Position numbers and translations under genes: made by a program. The notes beneath the pieces were generated by a model. It was not told the origin of the DNA. It did not search any database and was given only the letters and a program-made list of their open reading frames with translations. From an uncultured Clostridia bacterium (GTDB lineage Bacteria > Bacillota_A > Clostridia > Oscillospirales > Oscillospiraceae), in assembly GCA_947166955.1 (NCBI GenBank), contig CAMVGI010000101.1, positions 1-5,691 on the forward strand: a stretch of DNA of 5,691 bases, written 5' to 3'. Of the stretch, positions 1-4,769 are shown piece by piece. Within the stretch, counting starts at the first letter, position 1. Each line of letters opens with the position of its first letter.

Positions 1-2
1 CG

Positions 3-359
3 TGGTCGGAGTATCTGGCCGCCCTGCAAAGCGGCGACTTCGACCTTTGGCTCGGCGAAGTGCGTCTCACCGCCGATTGGGACTTCTCGCCCCTCGTCGC
101 GACCTACGGCGTGCTCAATTACGGCAAATTCAGCAGCGCCGACATCGAAAAGGCGCTCGCCGAGTTTCTCAAGGAGGAAACGCCGGAAACCGCCGCCGCT
201 CTTTGCCGACGCTTTGCGGAGGGCGCGCCGTTCCTCCCGCTCGTGTTCAAATCCGTCTCCGTGCTTACGCCGGAGGGGCTGGTCGACGGCGTTTCCCCCA
301 CGGCGACGCAGCCTCTGCGCGGTTTGGAGGGCTGGCGGTTCCATTTTGAAGAATCCTGA
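3..359 (+). CDS. Extracellular solute-binding protein, peptide/nickel ABC type, C-terminal fragment
   Basis: This is the last 118 residues of an ABC-transporter substrate-binding protein, most likely family 5 (SBP_bac_5, the oligopeptide/dipeptide/nickel group); the N-terminus lies left of the window. The frame is open from base 3 to a TGA at 357-359. Early in the fragment comes GDFDLWLGEVRLTADWDFSP, the pattern seen late in this family, where a 'GDFDl' strand precedes an aromatic, Asp-rich loop. It is followed by a helix rich in Glu and Ala, an 'APFLPLVFK' strand (families often have 'vP.i.l') and a closing 'LRGLEGWRFHFEES' tail resembling the 'G....W.f' ending of these proteins. Such proteins act outside the membrane, usually as lipoproteins, handing substrate to a permease; neither permease nor ATPase genes are visible here. 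The substrate cannot be told from this end. It converges on lexA and shares a terminator with it. Family assignment is fairly secure, specificity unknown. Confidence 0.8.
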   Translation, partial: WSEYLAALQSGDFDLWLGEVRLTADWDFSPLVATYGVLNYGKFSSADIEKALAEFLKEETPETAAALCRRFAEGAPFLPLVFKSVSVLTPEGLVDGVSPTATQPLRGLEGWRFHFEES

Positions 360-372
360 CGCGCCTTTGCCG

Positions 373-428
373 CGCGCCGCAAAACGCCGCGAAAGCGCAG
401 CCCGAATGCGGCACGCGCCGCAAAACGC
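373..428. repeat. 15-bp direct repeat pair in the first convergent spacer
   Basis: CGCGCCGCAAAACGC occurs at 373-387 and again at 414-428, 41 bp apart start to start, in the short spacer between the solute-binding protein stop and the terminator. The two copies are identical. I see no third copy nearby and no target-site or integration context, so this may be local duplication or compositional chance in GC-rich DNA. Confidence 0.5.
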
Positions 429-434
429 AATCAG

Positions 435-472
435 AAAAAGGGAGGCGGGCCGTCCGGCCCGCCTCCCTTTTT
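435..472. terminator. Bidirectional intrinsic terminator between solute-binding protein gene and lexA
   Basis: A perfect 12-bp GC-rich stem (GGGAGGCGGGCC at 440-451 with its complement at 456-467) closes a 4-nt GTCC loop. It is flanked by A5 at 435-439 and T5 at 468-472, so both strands read as stem-loop plus U-tract. It lies 75 bp past the + strand stop and 11 bp past the lexA stop, and so should end both convergent transcripts. Confidence 0.93.
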
Positions 473-482
473 GCGTTTTCGT

Positions 483-1154
483 TCAATATTGCCGCACGAC
501 CGCCGCGACCTTGCCCAGAATCGAACAGTGCGTCCCGTCGATGGGCTGATAGTCCGGATTGGCGGGAAGCAGCCAAATATGCCCGTCCTTGCGGCTAAAG
601 GTCTTGACCGTCGCCTCGTCCTCCAAAAGCGCCACGACGATCTCGCCGTTGCGCGCGACCTGCTGGCGGTGCACCACCACCAGATCGCCCGGCAGGATGC
701 CGACGCCGAGCATCGATTCGCCGCGCACGCGCAGCGCGAAATACTCGTCCTCGTGTCCGCCGGTGTCGAAGGTCAGGTAGTCCTCGATGCACTCCTGCGC
801 CAAAATCGGGCTGCCTGCGGCGACGTCGCCCACGATCGGCACCTGCTTGGACGGGGTCGGCGCCTCCGCCTCCGGCTGCGCCCCGCGGCGCGGCGCGCTC
901 GCTTCCGCGGCGCGCTCGGAGGCGGGCGGCTTCGCCGCCTCCCTGTCGGTCGGCACGATGGCGCGCCCCTTGAACGCGCCCTTTTCGATGTAGCCGAGCT
1001 CCGCGAGATTCTTCAGATGAAAATGCACCGTCGAGGGCGACTTGAGACCCACCGCGTCCCCGATCTCGCGCACCGAGGGCGCGTAGCCGTTCTCGCGGAT
1101 GCTCTCAAGGATAAACTGATATATCCGCTGCTGCATCTCCGCACGCTTGCTCAT
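483..1154 (-). CDS. lexA: LexA, SOS-response transcriptional repressor and self-cleaving protease
   Basis: LexA binds operators of DNA-damage genes and, when stimulated by RecA filaments, cuts itself and lets them go. The 223-residue product has the full architecture. Residues 1-68 form the winged-helix DNA-binding domain, with the helix-turn-helix around 26-50 (PSVREIGDAVGLKSPSTVHF). Residues 69-104 are an Ala/Pro/Glu-rich linker. Residues 105-223 form the S24 peptidase domain. The scissile Ala113-Gly114 sits in VAAGSP, the catalytic serine is Ser147 in RGESM, and the general-base lysine is Lys184 in EATVKTF. All three key elements are intact, so it should be cleavable. It is longer than the usual roughly 200-210 residues, mainly through the linker. 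The ATG at 1152-1154 follows a GGGAGGA ribosome binding site with a 7-nt gap. It is divergent from the deacetylase gene and has its own promoter and candidate operators, suggesting autoregulation. Confidence 0.97.
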   Translation of the reverse strand: MSKRAEMQQRIYQFILESIRENGYAPSVREIGDAVGLKSPSTVHFHLKNLAELGYIEKGAFKGRAIVPTDREAAKPPASERAAEASAPRRGAQPEAEAPTPSKQVPIVGDVAAGSPILAQECIEDYLTFDTGGHEDEYFALRVRGESMLGVGILPGDLVVVHRQQVARNGEIVVALLEDEATVKTFSRKDGHIWLLPANPDYQPIDGTHCSILGKVAAVVRQY

Positions 1155-1161
1155 AGCATCA

Positions 1162-1168
1162 TCCTCCC
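1162..1168 (-). promoter_or_regulatory. Ribosome binding site of lexA
   Basis: Read on the minus strand this is GGGAGGA, 7 nt before the lexA ATG. It supports the chosen start. Its first three bases are also the end of an inverted repeat (1166-1184), so anything binding there could affect translation as well as transcription. Confidence 0.85.
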
Positions 1169-1184
1169 AAACTTCCAGTTTGGG
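1166..1184. promoter_or_regulatory. Perfect 7-bp inverted repeat over the predicted lexA transcription start
   Basis: CCCAAAC at 1166-1172 and its exact complement GTTTGGG at 1178-1184 are separated by 5 nt (TTCCA on the + strand). Placed on the lexA promoter it runs from about -3 to +15, a classical operator position, and it ends within the Shine-Dalgarno sequence. Half-site spacing (CAAAC-N5-GTTTG) is one base longer than the usual Firmicutes LexA box core, so the binding protein is uncertain. As RNA only part of the upstream arm would be transcribed, which argues for a DNA site rather than an mRNA hairpin. Confidence 0.55.
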
Positions 1185-1186
1185 TC

Positions 1187-1215
1187 AGTATACCATACCT
1201 TTTTTAAAAATGCAA
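1187..1215 (-). promoter_or_regulatory. Sigma-A type promoter of lexA
   Basis: On the minus strand the -35 is TTGCAT (1210-1215), the spacer is exactly 17 nt and the -10 is TATACT (1187-1192). This predicts a start at an A near 1180-1181 and a leader of about 26 nt. The spacer contains a T/A tract. A LexA-box-like palindrome overlaps the -35. Confidence 0.85.
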
Positions 1216-1225
1216 CATCTGTTTG
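1212..1225 (-). promoter_or_regulatory. Candidate LexA box overlapping the lexA -35
   Basis: Read on the minus strand this is CAAACAGATGTTGC. Against the Bacillus-type consensus CGAACRNRYGTTYG it matches 10 of the 13 defined positions, including the whole core AAC-RNRY-GTT. The mismatches are at position 2 and the last two positions. It overlaps bases 1212-1215 of the -35, where bound LexA would block RNA polymerase; autorepression of lexA is the norm in this family. The call rests on consensus match and position. Confidence 0.6.
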
Positions 1226-1253
1226 ATATATTTTTGGATTCTTTTCCGCTCCC

Positions 1254-1282
1254 TTGCGCCGCCGCGCATTCCCTGCTATAAT
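1254..1282 (+). promoter_or_regulatory. Sigma-A type promoter of the deacetylase gene
   Basis: TTGCGC at 1254-1259, a 17-nt spacer and a consensus TATAAT at 1277-1282 predict a start near 1289. An AT-rich stretch at about 1221-1247, striking in this GC-rich window, sits immediately upstream and may act as an UP-like element. The longest open frame nominally begins with a TTG at 1254, but that codon is the -35 itself and the in-frame ATG at 1281 overlaps the -10, so neither can be the translation start. Confidence 0.87.
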
Positions 1283-1306
1283 GGCCCTAGCGACAAAAAA
1301 CGACAC

Positions 1307-1316
1307 GAAGGATGTG
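1307..1316 (+). promoter_or_regulatory. Ribosome binding site that fixes the TTG start of the deacetylase
   Basis: GAAGGATGTG contains AAGGATGTG, one mismatch from the full anti-Shine-Dalgarno complement AAGGAGGTG. It ends 6 nt before a TTG at 1323. It lies downstream of the predicted transcription start and upstream of the signal peptide, so it picks 1323 over the in-frame candidates upstream. Confidence 0.8.
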
Positions 1317-1322
1317 TTTTCA

Positions 1323-2528
1323 TTGAAACGCCCGACCTCCGCATTTCTGCTGCTTGTCATGCTCGCCGCCCTTTGCGTTCCGGCCGCCGCCGCCTCGCCG
1401 AAGGTCATCGACCGCGCCCTCCCCACCAACATCACGGCGCAGATCGACGGTCATCCCCTGCGCTCGTACAACGTCGGCAACCACATCGCCGTCGTGGCGG
1501 AGGACCTGCGCGACTACGGCTTTGAGGTCGATTGGGACGAAACGGCATGGTCGCTTCGCATCACGCGCGGCGAAACGCCCGCGGTCTGGCCCGACTACGT
1601 GCCGGAAGGCGCCGGCGCGCAAAGCCTTCCGGTCTACGCCAGCACCATCAAGACCTATGTCGGCGATAAGGCGGTGGGCAGCTTCAACATCGGCGGCAGG
1701 ACGCTGGTGTGGCTGCGCGACCTCTCCGCCTTCGGCAGCGTCGCATGGGACCCCGAGGCATGTGTCAGCAGCCTGACGCTGGGCGATTCCACGGTTCCCG
1801 CGAATCCGGTGAGCGAAAGCAACAAAAAGCTCCACATCCTGATGTACCACAGCATCTGCGAGGGCGCGCCCGACGGTCTGAACGACTGGACGACCACGAC
1901 AAACTATCTGCGCAAGGATCTGCAATGGCTCAAGGACAACGGCTATGTCACCTACCTCCCCAGCGAGATCGCCGCGGGCGTGCCGCTGGCGGAGCGCTCG
2001 GTGATGATCACCTTCGACGACGGCTACCGCAACAACTACGCGCTCGCGTTCCCGATTTTGCAGGAGTACGGCATGAAAGCGGTCATCTCCGTGATCTGCG
2101 ACCATGTCGACGTCTGCAAGCCGGACTTTCTCACGTGGGATATGTGCCGCGAAATGGCGGCGTCCGGCCTGATCGAATTCGGCTCGCACACCTACAACTT
2201 CCACGACGGCGACATTTGCGACGGCATCCGCCGCTTCGAGGGCGAGAGCAAGGATGAGTACCTCGCCCGCATCCCCGCCGACCTGCGCAAGAGCATCGAC
2301 ACGCTGGAGCGGGAAACGGGACAGAAGGTGTACTTCTTCGCCTATCCGCACGGAAAGCGGGATTCCTGGGCGAACGATTTTCTCAGAAGCAATTTCGCCA
2401 TAACGGTGACGACGGCGCACGGCCCCGCGGATCTCTCAAACGGGCTGTACGACCTGCCGCGCTACAACATCAACACCCGCCAGCCGGTCAGCAGGTTCCT
2501 CCCCGCGGCAAAAACGAGCGCAAAGTGA
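1323..2528 (+). CDS. Secreted polysaccharide deacetylase (CE4, PgaB/IcaB-like) with two stalk-like domains
   Basis: This 401-residue protein should remove acetyl groups from N-acetylated sugars of peptidoglycan or a surface polysaccharide, outside the cell. From the TTG start (MKRPTSAFLL) it has a basic N-terminus, a hydrophobic core at 7-20 and an AAAA signal-peptidase I site near 21-25. Two regions, about 37-82 and 105-153, match stalk domains resembling the copper amine oxidase N-terminus ('GG.tLV.LRDLS..G.v.WD' in the second). The catalytic domain spans about 168-395. It shows LMYHSI (173-178); TFDDGY (230-235), with Asp232 as expected base and Asp233 as metal ligand; EFGSHTYNFH (285-294), giving His289 and His294 with the five-residue step seen in PgaB; FAYPHG (339-344); and DLPRYNI (377-383). 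All expected catalytic positions are present, so it looks active. It has its own promoter and terminator and is divergent from lexA. The true substrate is not determined by sequence. Confidence 0.9.
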   Translation: MKRPTSAFLLLVMLAALCVPAAAASPKVIDRALPTNITAQIDGHPLRSYNVGNHIAVVAEDLRDYGFEVDWDETAWSLRITRGETPAVWPDYVPEGAGAQSLPVYASTIKTYVGDKAVGSFNIGGRTLVWLRDLSAFGSVAWDPEACVSSLTLGDSTVPANPVSESNKKLHILMYHSICEGAPDGLNDWTTTTNYLRKDLQWLKDNGYVTYLPSEIAAGVPLAERSVMITFDDGYRNNYALAFPILQEYGMKAVISVICDHVDVCKPDFLTWDMCREMAASGLIEFGSHTYNFHDGDICDGIRRFEGESKDEYLARIPADLRKSIDTLERETGQKVYFFAYPHGKRDSWANDFLRSNFAITVTTAHGPADLSNGLYDLPRYNINTRQPVSRFLPAAKTSAK

Positions 2529-2542
2529 ACCGACGTTCTTCC

Positions 2543-2576
2543 AAAAAGGGCGCGCCTTGAAAGGCGCGCCCTTTTT
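2543..2576. terminator. Bidirectional intrinsic terminator between deacetylase and lipoprotein genes
   Basis: A5 (2543-2547), GGGCGCGCC (2548-2556), a TTGAAA loop (2557-2562), GGCGCGCCC (2563-2571) and T5 (2572-2576) form a perfect 9-bp GC stem flanked by complementary A and T tracts. It starts 15 bp after the deacetylase stop and 23 bp beyond the stop of the minus-strand lipoprotein gene, and should serve both. Its design closely parallels the terminator at 435-472. Confidence 0.93.
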
Positions 2577-2598
2577 CCTATCGGCAGAAAAGCGTTCC

Positions 2599-4551
2599 TC
2601 AATCCGAATTCGTCCGCATGACATATCGGAACGCGATCGCGTTGTCCTTGAGCGAGCGATAACAGAAGCAGCCGTCCTCTATCGTGGAGCACAGGCCCGC
2701 GCGCAGGATGATCGACGCTTCAAACCGCCCCATATCGACGTTTTTCATCAAAAGCCTCCCCGCGCCGTCATAGAGCGCGTCGTACCCCACGCCGTTTTCG
2801 CCGGAGCAGAAGCCGTAGAAATACGTCTCGCCCGTGACCTCGTCGACGATGGGTGAAAGATAGCCGCATCCCTCGACCTCGGGCTGCGCGGGCATCTCCG
2901 CTTCAAGCGCCGCGTAGTCGATCTCGCGCGGATAGCCCGCGGGCGGCTCGGTCGTTACGGAACCGTCGGTAAAGTCAAGGTAGAGGCGGGCGCCGTCCTC
3001 CACATATTCGTCCTTAACAATATAGGAAACGACATACCCCACCTTATCGTCCGTCCAGTTGACAAAGGGGCCGCCCTCCTCGCCCCAGACGAACTCCCCG
3101 CCAAACCACGGCTCAAACGCCGCGCCGTCAAAATGCGCGACGACGTCGCCGTCCGCGTTCCAGAGGTCGAGCGAGCGGTCGCTTTTCGCCGTCATCAGAA
3201 GTCCGCTGCCATATCCAACGCAATAGCTGTCCCCCAGCTCATGCGCCCAGCGCCCGTCGGCGGCGGCAAGCGTGCTGGAAATCCGTCCGCCCGCATATGC
3301 TTCGCTGTCGGTTGCGTCCGACGGCTCGCTGCGGTCGAGGAGCAAAAATTCCCCGCAGAAGTCGACGTCTGTGTACACCGGCGCGCTCACCAGCTCGCCC
3401 TTGTTCGTCACAAGCCCGTAAAACGGCAGCGCGTCGATGACGTACTGCTCCATCGTGGAATACTTGCCAATATAGGGCAGCAGCACGCCGTAATCCGCGC
3501 GCGGCACGAACGCGCCGCCCCCCTGATAGCCCGCGTGATAGGTATAGACCTCCCGCGTCGGCTCATAGGGCGTGAGCGTCGACCACGCCCCATCCCCCAC
3601 GTCCAGAACGCTGACGTAGCCCTCGTGCGCGACGAGCCTCTGCCCCTCCTCGCTCATGATCCAATCGTAGAGGATCTTCGCGGGCGCGTCGTCCGGAAGC
3701 CCCGCCGGGATCACGACGTAGGAGTCGTTGATGAACGGGTACGCGCGCGAGCGGATCGTCTCCGCGCTCGGCGCCACGCCGTCCACCGCCAGCAGCTTGA
3801 GCCCGTCCGCCATCTTCATATCGTGCGCGTAGTAGTAGACGGTATAGCCGATCGCGGCGGCGGAATCGTTGTAGGACGCGACGACCTTCACGAGGTCGCC
3901 CATCGCGCCGCTGACGTATTCCGCGGGCGCCTCCATCAGCGCCACGTCGCCCATGACGAGCTTTCGCATCGCCGTCTGGCTCCCCGCCTCCTCGTTGCGC
4001 TGGAAGGGAACGATGTCCACGTCGTCGCCGCCCACCTCGCGCCAATTGGTGATCTCGCCGCTGTATATCTTTTGTATCTGCTCGGTGGTCAGGCTGTCGA
4101 CAGGGTTATTCTCGTTGACGACGAACACGAGCCCGTCCACGGCGAAGGTGGCGATCTCCCACTCGAAGCCCCGGTCTTCCTTCTCCTCGTAGATCTTCTC
4201 CGGCGGCGCGCCGGAGATCAGCAGGTCCGCCCGACCGTCCATCAGCTCGCGGTAGGACTGCGTGGTGCGGGAGAAGTTCGTGAGGTCGGCGACCTCCTCG
4301 CGCGTTTCGCCGAGCAGCACGCTCGCGATTGCCTGTCCGAGCGGCACCATCGCGGTCGAGCCGTTGAGCCGCGGGAAATTCTCGCGTGTGAAGACAAACT
4401 GCTGCGACGCGCCCTGCGGCTGATCCCCCGCTTGCGGCTGCGTCTCCGGTACGGTCTGCGAAGGCGTCTCCGGCTGCGCCTGCGGCGCGCCGCAGGCGGC
4501 AAACCCCAGAAGCAGCAAAAGCGCCAGCGCGAGCGCAAATCGTTTTTTCAT
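2599..4551 (-). CDS. PstS-like substrate-binding lipoprotein fused to a WG-repeat-like C-terminal half
   Basis: The 650-residue product begins with a lipoprotein signal (MKKR, hydrophobic 5-19, lipid-anchored Cys20 in GFAAC) and a Gln/Pro/Glu-rich tether at 21-50. Residues about 55-315 are a phosphate-type periplasmic-binding domain. They show [11 protein letters not shown] (61-71), GRADLLISG (106-114), the family signature [20 protein letters not shown] (149-168) followed by [16 protein letters not shown] (182-195) in place of the usual 'R...SGT', and [10 protein letters not shown] (232-241). Residues about 340-640 lie outside the PstS family and contain WG-repeat-like pieces such as [20 protein letters not shown] (378-397) and [16 protein letters not shown] (461-476). 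Canonical PstS proteins are about half this length. No pstC, pstA, pstB or phoU is adjacent, so it may be a solitary sensor or binding protein rather than a transporter subunit. The ATG at 4549-4551 has a strong ribosome binding site. The ligand may be phosphate but the altered loop leaves this open. Confidence 0.85.
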   Translation of the reverse strand: MKKRFALALALLLLLGFAACGAPQAQPETPSQTVPETQPQAGDQPQGASQQFVFTRENFPRLNGSTAMVPLGQAIASVLLGETREEVADLTNFSRTTQSYRELMDGRADLLISGAPPEKIYEEKEDRGFEWEIATFAVDGLVFVVNENNPVDSLTTEQIQKIYSGEITNWREVGGDDVDIVPFQRNEEAGSQTAMRKLVMGDVALMEAPAEYVSGAMGDLVKVVASYNDSAAAIGYTVYYYAHDMKMADGLKLLAVDGVAPSAETIRSRAYPFINDSYVVIPAGLPDDAPAKILYDWIMSEEGQRLVAHEGYVSVLDVGDGAWSTLTPYEPTREVYTYHAGYQGGGAFVPRADYGVLLPYIGKYSTMEQYVIDALPFYGLVTNKGELVSAPVYTDVDFCGEFLLLDRSEPSDATDSEAYAGGRISSTLAAADGRWAHELGDSYCVGYGSGLLMTAKSDRSLDLWNADGDVVAHFDGAAFEPWFGGEFVWGEEGGPFVNWTDDKVGYVVSYIVKDEYVEDGARLYLDFTDGSVTTEPPAGYPREIDYAALEAEMPAQPEVEGCGYLSPIVDEVTGETYFYGFCSGENGVGYDALYDGAGRLLMKNVDMGRFEASIILRAGLCSTIEDGCFCYRSLKDNAIAFRYVMRTNSD

Positions 4552-4558
4552 TCTGCGT

Positions 4559-4567
4559 TCCTCCCCC
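4559..4567 (-). promoter_or_regulatory. Ribosome binding site of the PstS-like lipoprotein gene
   Basis: On the minus strand GGGGGAGGA lies 7 nt before the ATG at 4551-4549, directly before the Lys/Arg-rich start of the lipoprotein signal. It confirms this start. Confidence 0.82.
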
Positions 4568-4572
4568 GATGC

Positions 4573-4595
4573 GGCGGCGAAGCGCCGCCTTTTTT
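4573..4595 (+). terminator. T-tailed hairpin in the lipoprotein gene leader, pointing towards rny
   Basis: GGCGGCG (4573-4579), a 3-nt AAG loop and CGCCGCC (4583-4589) are followed by T6 (4590-4595) on the + strand, the form of an intrinsic terminator. No + strand gene precedes it; the gene on its left runs the other way. It may stop antisense transcription from entering the rny promoter. On the minus strand the same hairpin would be the first 20 or so nucleotides of the lipoprotein mRNA, where a 5' stem can protect a transcript. The structure is clear, its job is inferred. Confidence 0.6.
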
Positions 4596-4598
4596 CGT

Positions 4599-4627
4599 AT
4601 CATAGCATATTCGCCCGCCCGCCGCAA
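4599..4627 (-). promoter_or_regulatory. Sigma-A type promoter of the PstS-like lipoprotein gene
   Basis: On the minus strand the -35 is TTGCGG (4622-4627), the spacer is 17 nt and the -10 is TATGAT (4599-4604). The predicted start is an A near 4592, which gives a leader of about 41 nt beginning with a GC hairpin. I see no Pho-box-like direct repeats around it. Confidence 0.72.
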
Positions 4628-4646
4628 GCGCCCGCGAACTTTGTCC

Positions 4647-4675
4647 TTGACACCTCCGGCTGGAACGAGTAGAAT
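4647..4675 (+). promoter_or_regulatory. Strong sigma-A type promoter of rny
   Basis: A consensus TTGACA at 4647-4652, a 17-nt spacer and TAGAAT at 4670-4675 make this the best -35 in the window. The predicted start is near 4682, leaving a leader of about 88 nt before the rny ATG. The opposing lipoprotein promoter lies 19 bp away, -35 to -35. Confidence 0.9.
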
Positions 4676-4690
4676 ATTATACGGATTTTT

Positions 4691-4714
4691 GGGGGGGCAT
4701 AAGGGGAAGCCCCC
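4691..4714 (+). other. G-tract and stem-loop in the rny leader
   Basis: The leader begins with T5 and G7 (4686-4697). GGGGGC (4693-4698) can pair with GCCCCC (4709-4714) around a 10-nt loop; an alternative is GGGG (4703-4706) with CCCC (4710-4713 region) around a tight loop. The two pairings are mutually exclusive. No T-tract follows, so it is not a terminator. It does not match any riboswitch I recognise. Confidence 0.45.
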
Positions 4715-4758
4715 GTCTGAACCCAACTTCCCATTTCATAGATTCACAATGAAGGAAC

Positions 4759-4764
4759 AGGAGG
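4759..4764 (+). promoter_or_regulatory. Ribosome binding site that fixes the rny start
   Basis: A consensus AGGAGG sits 5 nt before the ATG at 4770. An in-frame ATG at 4749, 21 nt upstream, has no such site before it, so 4770 is the start. Confidence 0.85.
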
Positions 4765-4769
4765 AAACC

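Noticed and set aside
471..1226. 251-residue + strand open frame opposite lexA
   Set aside because: It is the complement of lexA. It begins inside the terminator tail and has no ribosome binding site or domain.
1254..1322. N-terminal extension of the deacetylase to 424 residues
   Set aside because: The extension would be encoded by promoter DNA (-35 and -10 hexamers) and lies largely upstream of the predicted transcription start.
1320..2420. 366-residue minus-strand open frame opposite the deacetylase
   Set aside because: It lies antisense to a gene with all CE4 motifs. Composition is Arg/Ala/Val/Asp-biased and no signal or domain is visible.
3133..4605. 490-residue open frame on the + strand opposite the PstS-like lipoprotein
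   Set aside because: It mirrors a clearly homologous minus-strand gene. Its product is rich in Arg, His and Val with no recognisable motif and no ribosome binding site, as expected of an antisense frame in GC-rich DNA.
4596..4690. Pho-box control of the PstS-like gene
   Set aside because: I looked for direct TT(A/C)ACA-like repeats around the promoter and found none.
4749..4769. Upstream in-frame ATG as an alternative rny start (adds seven residues)
   Set aside because: No ribosome binding site precedes it, whereas the AGGAGG at 4759-4764 is well placed for the ATG at 4770.
4691..4769. Riboswitch in the rny leader
   Set aside because: It is short and shows no conserved aptamer core I recognise and no terminator or obvious sequestering helix over the ribosome binding site.
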